Assembly: GCF_004331435.1 (NCBI RefSeq)
Contig: NZ_SJKA01000012.1
Span: forward strand, 124,001-188,000
DNA: 64,000 bases
DNA from: Kribbella sindirgiensis
GTDB taxonomy: Bacteria; Actinomycetota; Actinomycetes; Propionibacteriales; Kribbellaceae
Direction of reading: 5' to 3'
The translations under genes and the position numbers were made by a program. How positions within the stretch are numbered: the first letter of the stretch is position 1; every line of letters starts with the position of its first letter. Under the pieces are notes generated by a model. That model saw nothing but the letters and a program-made list of their open reading frames with translations, ran no database searches and was not told the origin of the DNA. Of the stretch, positions 8,734 to 16,213 are shown piece after piece.

Positions 8734-9749
8734 CAGCGGCGGCGCTGGAAGTCGCTGGACTCGCGGACGATCAGGTCCGGCTGGAAGATCACCTGACGAT
8801 GCCGGTGCCGCTCGGCCGACTCGACCTCTTCCTGCAGCAGCTCCATCGCGGTCCGCCCGAGCAACTCGGCCGGCTGCCGCACGGACGACAGCGGTACGGC
8901 GGCGGCGCGGGCGAAATCTATGTCGTCGTACCCGACGATCGCCATGTCCCGCGGAACCCGCAGGCCGGCGACCGCCATCCCCTGCAGGAATCCGAGCGCG
9001 AGCAGGTCGTTGGCGAGGAACGCCGCGGTCGGACGCGAACGCGCCGGCAGCGCGGCGAGCTGTTCACCGATCGCGCGACCTTCGACCACGCCCATCACGT
9101 CGACCTCGTGGTGCTGCAGGTCGACACCGCCCGCCTCCTCGACGACCGCGGTGATCCCGGCCCGGCGATCTGCCACCTGCTGCATCGTGAACGGCCCACC
9201 GATAAAGGCGATCCGGCGATGGCCCGACTCGATCAGGTGGTTCCCGGCGAGACGTCCGCCGAGCTGGTCGTCGACCGACACCGAGCACAGCCCGCGGTCC
9301 GCCGTACGGTCGACCAGGACCACCGGCGTACCGCGGTCGACCAGTGCGGTGAGCCGCGGATCGGTGCTGTCGAACGGGGTGATCAGGATGCCCATCACGC
9401 GCTGCTGCTCCAGCTGATCGAGGTGATGTCCCTCGCGCACCGGGTCGGTCTTGCTGTTGCAGAGCATCACCACGGTGTCGTGCTCGTACGCCAACGCCTC
9501 GGCGCCTTCGGCGAGATCGGTGAAGAACGGGTTCGTCACGTCGAGCACCACCAGCCCGACGGTCCGGCTGCGCCCGGCCCGCAGGTGCCGCGCCGCCTCG
9601 TTCCGCACGAACCCGAGCGCCTGAATGCTGTCCTGCACCCGCTGCCGCGTCTCCGGCGCCACGATCCCCGGCCGATTGAGAAAGTTGCTCACAGTCCCCA
9701 CCGAAACCCCGGCCCGCTGCGCAACCTCCTTGATGCTGGGCGTCCCCAT
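8733..9749 (-). CDS. LacI-family transcriptional regulator of the rhamnogalacturonan locus
   Basis: 338 residues. The N-terminal helix-turn-helix reads SIKEVAQRAGVSVGTVSNFLN, with the hinge region near residues 45-60, followed by a periplasmic-binding-protein-like effector domain (GLVVLDVTNPFF, DQLGGRLAGNHL, GYDDIDFARAA). I chose the ATG at 9749 because a GGGGGA ribosome site lies just upstream and the helix-turn-helix begins at once; a longer frame adds 17 unrelated residues. It probably represses its own promoter and the transporter/lyase operon, since related palindromes precede both. The inducer is likely a rhamnose- or galacturonate-containing intermediate (inference). Confidence 0.92.
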   Translation of the reverse strand: MGTPSIKEVAQRAGVSVGTVSNFLNRPGIVAPETRQRVQDSIQALGFVRNEAARHLRAGRSRTVGLVVLDVTNPFFTDLAEGAEALAYEHDTVVMLCNSKTDPVREGHHLDQLEQQRVMGILITPFDSTDPRLTALVDRGTPVVLVDRTADRGLCSVSVDDQLGGRLAGNHLIESGHRRIAFIGGPFTMQQVADRRAGITAVVEEAGGVDLQHHEVDVMGVVEGRAIGEQLAALPARSRPTAAFLANDLLALGFLQGMAVAGLRVPRDMAIVGYDDIDFARAAAVPLSSVRQPAELLGRTAMELLQEEVESAERHRHRQVIFQPDLIVRESSDFQRRR

Positions 9750-9800
9750 CGTCCCCCGTCCAGCAGCGTCATCGGTCACCCGCAGTCTAACCAGCCCCAA

Positions 9801-9814
9801 TTGAATCGTCTAAA
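9801..9814. promoter_or_regulatory. Second candidate operator, upstream of the lacI-type gene
   Basis: TTGAATCGTCTAAA repeats 13 of 14 positions of the operator found in the transporter-operon promoter; one outer position of the right half-site differs. It lies about 50 bases upstream of the repressor start. On the minus strand it overlaps a weak -35-like TAGACG which is 17 bases from a TAGACT -10-like box. This fits autoregulation with weaker binding. The promoter boxes are weak matches. Confidence 0.5.
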
Positions 9815-9857
9815 TCACCGACCTGAGGCATCCGGGAACAGGCCGTGGGGACTGTGA

Positions 9858-9895
9858 ACAGGAAATAGCATGTCTCCAGTCACCAGTGCCTGTCC
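9858..9895. repeat. Imperfect intergenic palindrome, copy A
   Basis: ACAGGAAATAGCA is followed after ten bases by CACCAGTGCCTGTCC, so ACAGG and CCTGT can pair. The same arrangement occurs at 23987-24025 and 37249-37279. A second shared 17-mer, CTGGGGACTGCCACCCA, lies just downstream at 9919-9935 and recurs with one change at 37044-37060. The intergenic segment 9815-10025 holds no convincing gene. Confidence 0.5.
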
Positions 9896-10025
9896 GCAGC
9901 CACCAGTTCGGCACGGGGCTGGGGACTGCCACCCACCTGAAAGGACCAGCGGTGCACTTCCCTGCGGTGAGGGGGGCGAACCAGATATTCGTCTCCCGCA
10001 CTCCCGCGGCGGTTGTCCGGTGGGT

Positions 10026-10415
10026 TCAGACGGAGTGGGTGATGGCGCCGTCTGGCTGGTAGAGGCCTTTGGATAGGTCTACGAGTACGAGGATGTTGCC
10101 GAAGGGGTCTTGTACGACGGCGACTTGGCCTACCGGGATGTCTGTGGGGGGACTGATGATGGTGCCGCCGGCCGTTGTGAAGGTGGTTACTGCGGTTTCG
10201 ACGTTGTCGACGAGCCAGTTGGGTTCGTAGGCGAGGTGTTCGGTGAGTACCAGTTCGCTGTCGCCGTTGGGGAGCTCGAGGCCGGCCTGGCCGACGTTGT
10301 CGTTGCGCCACTTCAACCGATGGCCGAGCTTGTCGACGTAGAACTGGATGCCGTCGTCCAGGCTCGGTACGGGTACCTGTACTGCGTCTACGCGCTGGAG
10401 AAGTCCGTTGGTCAT
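10026..10415 (-). CDS. VOC-family (glyoxalase/dioxygenase-fold) protein
   Basis: 129 residues forming one vicinal-oxygen-chelate unit: VDAVQVPVPSLDDGIQFY at the start, a central LELPNGDSELVL, and VAVVQDPFGNILVLVDLS near the end. The typical metal-binding Glu/His positions are not clearly all present, so the reaction cannot be named. The start overlaps the stop of the upstream alpha/beta hydrolase by four bases (ATGA), so they are cotranscribed. Many VOC proteins of this kind are resistance or detoxification enzymes; here no function can be assigned. Confidence 0.85.
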   Translation of the reverse strand: MTNGLLQRVDAVQVPVPSLDDGIQFYVDKLGHRLKWRNDNVGQAGLELPNGDSELVLTEHLAYEPNWLVDNVETAVTTFTTAGGTIISPPTDIPVGQVAVVQDPFGNILVLVDLSKGLYQPDGAITHSV

Positions 10416-11299
10416 GGCGCGACGTCCAGGATTGCTCGGGCGAAGGATTCGGGGGCTTCCTGGGGAGGATTGTGACCGATGCCTGGCAGCTCGCGGCGGT
10501 CGAAGCCGCCGGTGAAGAGGGGTTCGTCGGGGCTGGAGTCGTCGGGGCCAAGGCCGTCGGCCAGGGCGTCCAGCGCCACGGTCGGCACGGTGATCTTCGG
10601 TGCGGACGCCAGCAGCTCCTCGAGGCGGTCGTAGCGCGGGTCGCCGGGAGCCATGCCGCGACGGTGCCGATAGGAGTGAATGACGGTCTCGATGAAGTCA
10701 GGGTTGTGCAGGCTGGGTGCGCTGACGGCGAAGGCCGTGGTGGCGTTCGCCCAGGTCGGCGACGATTGCCGCCACAGCAGTCCGCAGAGCTCGTCTGTGT
10801 ACTGCTCCAACCCGGCACGCCCACGGTCGGTGAGGAAGTAGTGGGTGTACCAGGCGGCGCTCTCGGCCTCAGGCGTCGCGGGCTCGGCAGAGTGGGCGAT
10901 GTCCTGGATGTTGTACCCGCCCACTGTCACCAGGCCGGCAACACGCTCGGGTGCGACCGCGGCCGCGATGCAGGCCGCCCGGCCACCCCAGTCGAAGCCG
11001 CCCACGACGGCGCGTTCGATCTCGAGCGCATCGAGCAGATCGAGCAGGTCCTGCCCGAGCGCGCCTTGCTGACCAGAACGCATGACGTCTGCGCTGCGGT
11101 AGCGGGTCGGCCCGTAGCCCCGGAGGTACGGAACCACCACGCGCATCCCGGCGTCGGCCAGAACCGGCACCACACCGTCGTAGCAACGAACGTCGTACGG
11201 AAAGCCGTGCAGCAGTACGACGACCTGCCCGTCACCGGCCCCAGCGGTCTCGTAGGCGATGTCCAGCACCGGCGTCGACACGGTCCGCGGCTGATCCAT
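10412..11299 (-). CDS. Alpha/beta hydrolase, epoxide-hydrolase-like
   Basis: 295 residues, cytosolic. Residues 31-34 are HGFP, the oxyanion-hole HGxP motif of epoxide hydrolases, and the nucleophile elbow GGFDWGG places Asp103 (not Ser) as nucleophile, as in epoxide hydrolases and haloalkane dehalogenases. A C-terminal GIGHNPPQEAPE supplies the catalytic histidine. A cap region with several aromatic residues lies between. It is the first gene of a two-gene unit with the VOC protein and is divergent from the DUF4442 gene. The substrate is unknown. Confidence 0.88.
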   Translation of the reverse strand: MDQPRTVSTPVLDIAYETAGAGDGQVVVLLHGFPYDVRCYDGVVPVLADAGMRVVVPYLRGYGPTRYRSADVMRSGQQGALGQDLLDLLDALEIERAVVGGFDWGGRAACIAAAVAPERVAGLVTVGGYNIQDIAHSAEPATPEAESAAWYTHYFLTDRGRAGLEQYTDELCGLLWRQSSPTWANATTAFAVSAPSLHNPDFIETVIHSYRHRRGMAPGDPRYDRLEELLASAPKITVPTVALDALADGLGPDDSSPDEPLFTGGFDRRELPGIGHNPPQEAPESFARAILDVAP

Positions 11300-11346
11300 C
11301 AGGCTCCTCCTCAGGTGCTGGGGCGATGACGATACTCGCGGTGCTC

Positions 11347-11376
11347 TTCACTCGGCATGTGACTCGTGAGTAACAT
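11347..11376 (+). promoter_or_regulatory. Promoter of a probably leaderless gene
   Basis: TTCACT (11347-11352) and TAACAT (11371-11376) are separated by 18 bases. The -10 box ends six bases before the ATG at 11383, so transcription should begin at or next to the start codon. No ribosome-binding site is present. This matches leaderless genes, which are common in actinobacteria. Confidence 0.55.
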
Positions 11377-11382
11377 GCGGGT

Positions 11383-11841
11383 ATGAGTCAGGTGCTGGGG
11401 TTGTGGGAGCGGTTGCGGGGCGTGCCGGGTGGGGTGCGGGTGTTCTCTTGGGGGTTCACCTGGAAGGCGCCGTACTTTCGGTCGGTGCGGCCTCGGTTCG
11501 TGCAGGTGAGTCCCAACTACGCGGCGCTGACGTTGCCGAAGCGGCGGGCGGTGCTGAATCACATCGGGACCGTGCATGCGATTGCTGTGTGCAACGGTCT
11601 CGAGGCGGCGATGGGAGCGTTGGCGGAGGCGACCGTGCCGGCCGGGAAGCGGTGGCTGCCGAAGGGGATGGAGGTCGCGTACCTGGCCAAGTCGACGTCC
11701 GACCTGACGTGTACGGCGGAGACCGATCCGGACACCTGGACCGCGGGCCCGGACGTTCCGGTGCGGGTGAAGGCGACCCGCGACGACGGCACGGTGGTCG
11801 TCGAAGGCACCATCCACCTCTGGGTAACTGACAAGCAATAG
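11383..11841 (+). CDS. DUF4442 hotdog-fold protein (thioesterase-like)
   Basis: 152 residues. The pattern is that of the PaaI/DUF4442 hotdog fold: a basic N-terminal helix region, then LTLPKRRAVLNHIGTVHAIAVCNGLEAAMG, with the N-H-x-G type segment NHIGTVHA followed by a conserved acidic residue in GLEAA. Such proteins hydrolyse acyl-CoA or related thioesters, or act without known substrate. The ATG at 11383 is preceded by a -10 box at leaderless distance. It is followed after 26 bases by the Eis-type gene. Exact substrate unknown. Confidence 0.8.
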   Translation: MSQVLGLWERLRGVPGGVRVFSWGFTWKAPYFRSVRPRFVQVSPNYAALTLPKRRAVLNHIGTVHAIAVCNGLEAAMGALAEATVPAGKRWLPKGMEVAYLAKSTSDLTCTAETDPDTWTAGPDVPVRVKATRDDGTVVVEGTIHLWVTDKQ

Positions 11842-11867
11842 GCAGCCGTACGACGTAAGGTCTCGGC

Positions 11868-13040
11868 GTGACTGAGCTGCGGGTGGTGGAGGTTGCCGAG
11901 GAGCAGTTGGACTCGGTGTGGCAGGTGCGGGCGCGGTCGTTCGGGATGGGTGGTGACCGCGACGAGTGGAAGAAGAGCGCACGGTCGTTCATCGTCGACG
12001 GGCGGTACCTCGGTGTCGTCGACGGTGACGAGCTGGTCGCGGCGGCGCGGGTCTGGCCGCATGAGCAGTGGTGGGGCGGGCGCCGAGTGCCGATGGGCGG
12101 TGTGGCCGGCGTTGTCGTCGCACCGGAGTACCGCGGTCGCGGGGTCGGCAGCCTGTTGATGCGCGCCGTACTCAACGTGTGCGCGGAGAAGGGCTATCCG
12201 CTGACGGCGCTGTATCCGGCGACCACCGTGCTGTACCGGCATCTCGGGTACGAGTTCGCGGGCAGCCGGCACCTCTACACGTTCGAGGCCGCCGACCTGC
12301 GGACCCTGGGCGGCACCAGCAGAGGCAACGGTACGGCGGTGCGCAGGGCGGGCCGCGACGACGCCGACCTCTTCCTGGAGCTCGCCGCGAAGGCGCACGA
12401 GACGCGACGCTCGAACGGTCCGCTGATCTGGCCGCGTACCGAGGTCGAGTCCTGGCTGGAGGACGAGAGCAACTTCGCGTACGTGGCCGAGGACGGCTTC
12501 GTCGTCTACAAGTGGAAGGACCGCAACCTCGCCGTCGAGGAGCTCATTGCCGGGTCGGAGGAGACCGCACGCGCGCTGTGGGCGACCGTCGGCTCCGGTG
12601 CGTCGATCGCGAAGACGGTGGAGGCGTGCTGCCCGCCGTTCGATCCGATCCACCTGTTGGTGGAGCACGAGGCGCTCGGCAAGTCCTGGCAGAACCGGTG
12701 GATGCTCCGCCTTGTGGACGCTCCGGCAGCCCTTGCGGGACGGGGCTTCCCGGACGGCGTCGTACTCGAGGCCGACTTGCGGATCGACGACCCCGAGCTG
12801 CCCGCGAACACCGGCGACTGGCACCTCTCGATCAGCGACGGATCAGCCTCCCTCACCGCAAGAGAGCCGTCGGACGACGCACTCCGGGTCGGTCCGCGCG
12901 GACTGGCGGCGCTGTACGCCGGTACGCCGCTGGCCACCCTGCGCGGTACCGGACTGGTCACCGGGGGAGCAGCCCTCGCGGACTCGGCGTTCGACGCGGT
13001 CTTCGGCGGGCCGGCGGCGTACATGCTCGACGACTTCTGA
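11868..13040 (+). CDS. Eis-family GNAT N-acetyltransferase
   Basis: 390 residues, the usual length for Eis-like proteins (N-terminal GNAT, second GNAT-like region, C-terminal SCP2-like domain). The acetyl-CoA motif VVVAPEYRGRGVGSLLM lies at about residues 82-98, and Tyr123 in VLYRHLGYE is in the position of the catalytic tyrosine. The protein ends in phenylalanine (LDDF), whose C-terminal carboxylate serves as catalytic base in Eis. Family members acetylate lysines and aminoglycosides at several amines. TAAGGT lies six bases before the GTG and no ribosome site is seen, which again suggests a leaderless message. Confidence 0.92.
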   Translation: MTELRVVEVAEEQLDSVWQVRARSFGMGGDRDEWKKSARSFIVDGRYLGVVDGDELVAAARVWPHEQWWGGRRVPMGGVAGVVVAPEYRGRGVGSLLMRAVLNVCAEKGYPLTALYPATTVLYRHLGYEFAGSRHLYTFEAADLRTLGGTSRGNGTAVRRAGRDDADLFLELAAKAHETRRSNGPLIWPRTEVESWLEDESNFAYVAEDGFVVYKWKDRNLAVEELIAGSEETARALWATVGSGASIAKTVEACCPPFDPIHLLVEHEALGKSWQNRWMLRLVDAPAALAGRGFPDGVVLEADLRIDDPELPANTGDWHLSISDGSASLTAREPSDDALRVGPRGLAALYAGTPLATLRGTGLVTGGAALADSAFDAVFGGPAAYMLDDF

Positions 13041-13088
13041 GTCCCGGCGCGCCGATTTCCAAAGGCACATCACCGAAGACTAGGGTTG

Positions 13089-13104
13089 TCGAACAAACGT
13101 TCGG
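13089..13104 (+). promoter_or_regulatory. LexA-type SOS box in front of ruvC
   Basis: TCGAACAAACGTTCGG differs at one position from the actinobacterial LexA consensus TCGAAC-N4-GTTCGA. It starts just after a -10-like TAGGGT (13081-13086) and runs into the ribosome-binding site of ruvC, an ideal place for repression. Damage-inducible ruvCAB is known in actinobacteria. Confidence 0.8.
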
Positions 13105-13112
13105 AGGTGTTC

Positions 13113-13709
13113 ATGCGGGTTCTCGGCGTCGACCCGGGTCTGACCCGGTGCGGCCTCGGCGTCGTCGAGGGGACACCGGGGAAGCCGCCGGCGCTGGTCG
13201 CCGTCGGGGTGATCCGGACGCCGGCCGACCTGGACGTCTCCAAGCGGCTCGTGCTGATCGAGAGAGAGCTCGACGAGTGGATCGCCCGGCACCAGCCGGA
13301 CGCGGTCGCGGTCGAGCGGGTGTTCGCGCAGCACAACGTCCGGACAGTGATGGGTACGGCGCAGGCATCGGGGGTCGCGATGGTCGTCGCGGCCCGGCGC
13401 GGGCTGCCGGTCGCCCTGCACACGCCCAGTGAGGTGAAGGCCGCGGTCACCGGATCCGGCCGTGCGGACAAGGAGCAGGTGACCACGATGGTCACCCGGA
13501 TCCTCAAGCTGAGCGAGCGTCCGACGCCCGCGGACGCCGCGGACGCGCTGGCCCTGGCGATCTGCCAGGTGTGGCGCGGCGGGGTGGCCGGCAAGCTGCA
13601 GCAGGCCGCGAGCAGCCGGGCGAACATGGAGGCCTTGGCGCAGGCACAATCGCGGTTGCAGGTGGCGAGATTGCGGGCCGCGGTGGCGGCCCAGCAGGGC
13701 AAGCGGTGA
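13113..13709 (+). CDS. ruvC: Crossover junction endodeoxyribonuclease RuvC
   Basis: 198 residues. RuvC makes paired nicks in Holliday junctions bound by RuvAB. The four catalytic carboxylates are visible: Asp7 in LGVDPGLTRCG, Glu68 in AVAVERVF, Asp141 and Asp144 in ADAADALALA. The ATG at 13113 was chosen because GGAGG lies six bases upstream and the RNase H-like core begins at once. Gene order ruvC-ruvA-ruvB with short gaps is the standard actinobacterial arrangement, and the SOS box in front predicts induction by DNA damage. The usual upstream yebC is replaced here by the Eis-type gene. Confidence 0.98.
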   Translation: MRVLGVDPGLTRCGLGVVEGTPGKPPALVAVGVIRTPADLDVSKRLVLIERELDEWIARHQPDAVAVERVFAQHNVRTVMGTAQASGVAMVVAARRGLPVALHTPSEVKAAVTGSGRADKEQVTTMVTRILKLSERPTPADAADALALAICQVWRGGVAGKLQQAASSRANMEALAQAQSRLQVARLRAAVAAQQGKR

Positions 13710-13731
13710 GCACGGAAACGGGAGGTTGGCG

Positions 13732-14334
13732 ATGATCGCCTTTGTGCGGGGACCGGTGGCGGCCATCGGACTGGACAGTGCCGTGGTCGAGGTCGGCGGG
13801 ATCGGCCTGCAGGTGTACTGCGACCCGGGCACGCTGGCCGGTTTGCGCCCGGGACAGGAGGCGCGGATCGCCACGTCGATGGTGGTTCGTGAGGACTCGC
13901 TGACGCTGTACGGGTTCGCCGACGACGACGCGAAGAACCTGTTCGAGCTGCTGCAGACCGCGTCCGGCGTCGGGCCGAAGCTCGCTCAGGCCGCGCTCGC
14001 GGTGCTGAACCCGGACCAGCTGCGGCAGGCGGTCGCGACCGAGGATCTCGCCGTACTGGTGAAGGTTCCGGGCATCGGGAAGAAGGGTGCACAGCGGATC
14101 GTGCTCGAGCTGAAGGACAAGATCGGTGCGCCGTCCAGGACGGTGACGGGCCGGCCGCTGCAGGCGCAGGAGGCGTGGCGCGACCAGGTGCAGGCCGGTC
14201 TGGTCGGTCTCGGCTGGTCCGCGCGCGATGCCGAGGACGCGGTCACCGCGGTCTCGCCGCTCGCCGCCGACAGCCCGAACCCGTCCGTCCCCGACCTGCT
14301 GCGCGCCGCGCTGCGCGTGCTCTCCAAGGCGTAA
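13732..14334 (+). CDS. ruvA: Holliday junction branch migration protein RuvA
   Basis: 200 residues. RuvA tetramers hold the four-way junction for the RuvB motor. Domain I (MIAFVRGPVAAI, GLQVYCDPGTL), the helix-hairpin-helix region (LLQTASGVGPKLAQAALAVL and KVPGIGKKGAQRIVLEL) and a C-terminal RuvB-binding domain (SARDAEDAVTAV) are all present, with a variable linker between. The ATG at 13732 has GGAGG six bases upstream; an in-frame TTG two codons earlier is less likely. ruvB follows after 3 bases. Confidence 0.98.
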   Translation: MIAFVRGPVAAIGLDSAVVEVGGIGLQVYCDPGTLAGLRPGQEARIATSMVVREDSLTLYGFADDDAKNLFELLQTASGVGPKLAQAALAVLNPDQLRQAVATEDLAVLVKVPGIGKKGAQRIVLELKDKIGAPSRTVTGRPLQAQEAWRDQVQAGLVGLGWSARDAEDAVTAVSPLAADSPNPSVPDLLRAALRVLSKA

Positions 14335-14337
14335 CGC

Positions 14338-15390
14338 ATGGAAGACAACGTCAGGCCCCTGGTCTCCGCGGACGCGGTCGATCTCGAGGAACGCAAGATC
14401 GAGTCCGCGCTCCGGCCGCGAACCATGGCCGAGTTCGGCGGTCAACGTCGCGTCAGCGAGCAACTCGAGTTGGTGCTGCATGCCGCGCGTGGGCGTAGCC
14501 GCACGCCCGACCATGTGTTGCTGTCCGGTCCGCCTGGCCTGGGCAAGACGACGCTGGCGATGATCATCGCCAGCGAGATGGCCGCTCCGCTGCGGGTGAC
14601 CAGCGGTCCGGCGATCCAGCACGCCGGCGACCTGGCCGCGATCCTGTCCGGGCTGAGCGAGGGCGAAGTCCTGTTCCTGGACGAGATCCACCGGATGTCG
14701 CGGCCCGCGGAAGAGCTGCTGTACATGGCGATGGAGGACTTCCGCGTCGACGTGATCGTCGGCAAGGGGCCGGGTGCGACCGCGATCCCGCTGGAGATTC
14801 CGCCGTTCACCCTGGTCGGCGCGACCACGCGGGCCGGTCTGCTGCCCGGGCCGCTGCGGGACCGGTTCGGGTTCACCGGCCACCTGGAGTTCTACGAAGC
14901 CGCCGAGCTGGAGAAGATCGTGAACCGGTCGGCCGCGCTGCTCGAGGTCGACATCACCCCGGAGGGCGCGACCGAGATCGCGTCCCGTTCCCGCGGTACG
15001 CCGCGGATCGCGAACCGGCTGCTCCGCCGGGTCCGTGACTATGCCGAGGTCCGCGCGGACGGCATCATCACACTCGCGCTGTCGAAGGCCGCCCTGGATC
15101 TCTACGAGGTGGACAAGATGGGGCTGGACCGGCTGGACCGGTCGGTTCTGGACGCGTTGTGCCGCCGATTCGGGGGCGGGCCGGTCGGTCTTTCCACGCT
15201 GGCGGTTGCGGTCGGCGAGGAACGTGAGACTGTGGAGGAAGTGGCCGAACCGTTCCTGGTCCGGTCGGGCTACCTGGCCCGTACGCCGCGTGGTCGCGTC
15301 GCCACGCCCGCGGCCTGGCGGCACATCGGGCTCAAGGTCCCGAAGGGCGCGACGTTCGCGGACACGCTCTTCGACACCGATGAGGACTGA
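14338..15390 (+). CDS. ruvB: Holliday junction DNA helicase RuvB
   Basis: 350 residues, full length. The AAA+ motor has Walker A GPPGLGKTT at residues 64-72, Walker B VLFLDEIHR at 111-119 and the sensor GATTRAG at about 161-167; the C-terminal winged-helix domain ends the protein. It drives branch migration with RuvA and hands junctions to RuvC. It starts three bases after the ruvA stop, so it belongs to the SOS-controlled operon. Confidence 0.98.
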   Translation: MEDNVRPLVSADAVDLEERKIESALRPRTMAEFGGQRRVSEQLELVLHAARGRSRTPDHVLLSGPPGLGKTTLAMIIASEMAAPLRVTSGPAIQHAGDLAAILSGLSEGEVLFLDEIHRMSRPAEELLYMAMEDFRVDVIVGKGPGATAIPLEIPPFTLVGATTRAGLLPGPLRDRFGFTGHLEFYEAAELEKIVNRSAALLEVDITPEGATEIASRSRGTPRIANRLLRRVRDYAEVRADGIITLALSKAALDLYEVDKMGLDRLDRSVLDALCRRFGGGPVGLSTLAVAVGEERETVEEVAEPFLVRSGYLARTPRGRVATPAAWRHIGLKVPKGATFADTLFDTDED

Positions 15391-15628
15391 AGGAGTTCAA
15401 CCGCAACTGAACACGACGACCGCCGGGGGAACCTCTGCCGGTGCCGGAACGTAGACACTGCGTAGCGAGCAGTAGTGAGTAACGCAAACGTGACCCGGCG
15501 TCATGCGGTAGTTGTTGACGCGCGGCGTTAGACTCCCCGGTGGTCTGACCTCCCGGTCTTCCACCGCGACCTGCGCATTCGCGCGGTGCACGCCTTACAA
15601 CCGAGCCGACGAAGGATTCTGAGACCCG

Positions 15629-16126
15629 ATGCAACTCCTCGCCGTACCGATGGCCTCCTCCGGGGGTGGCGGCATCACGCTGCTGCTGCCGCTGATCCTG
15701 ATCGTCGGAATGATCTGGTTCATGAGCCGCTCCCAGCGTAAGCAGCGTGAGCGGCAGGCACAGACCGTCGCCGCACTCACGCCCGGCACCAAGGTGATCA
15801 CCACCAGCGGCCTGGTCGGCATCGTCGAGGAGACCGACGACGAGTACGTGACGCTGGAGATCTCCGAGGGCGTCCTGGTCCAGGTCGTCAAGGCCGCGAT
15901 CGGCCGGGTGCTCCCGGAAGAGGACGCGACCGCCGACGAGGCCGAGTCCGCCGAGGTCACCGAGACCGCTGAGGCCACCACGGCCGACGAGACCGCCGAC
16001 GCCGGCAAGACCGCTGACGACGACGCGGCGAAGGTCGACGTACCGGATGCGGGTAAGGCCGGTGACAAGGCCGACGGCAAGGTCCAGGACACGCCGAAGC
16101 TGCCGCCGACGCACACCGAGAACTGA
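15629..16126 (+). CDS. yajC: Preprotein translocase subunit YajC
   Basis: 165 residues. One membrane segment (about residues 15-32, ITLLLPLILIVGMIWFM) is followed by the YajC core (RSQRKQRERQAQ, LTPGTKVITTSGLVGIVEE). The C-terminal 60 residues are a low-complexity acidic tail rich in Ala, Asp, Glu and Thr that is longer than in most homologs. YajC associates with SecDF at the translocon. It lies 238 bases after ruvB, in a gap where I found no gene, and ahead of secD and secF, as usual. Confidence 0.95.
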   Translation: MQLLAVPMASSGGGGITLLLPLILIVGMIWFMSRSQRKQRERQAQTVAALTPGTKVITTSGLVGIVEETDDEYVTLEISEGVLVQVVKAAIGRVLPEEDATADEAESAEVTETAEATTADETADAGKTADDDAAKVDVPDAGKAGDKADGKVQDTPKLPPTHTEN

Positions 16127-16213
16127 TTTCCGTCCCAACAACGGCCTGCGGCGCGGCGTTCGGCGTCCACCTGACGGTGCGGCGCGCCCAGAAGTACAAA
16201 GGTTGAAACTGAC

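Noticed and set aside
9815..10025. Small minus-strand open frame of 63 codons before the lacI-type gene
   Set aside because: Trp/Pro/Arg-rich with no ribosome site, covering repeat copy A; not protein-like.
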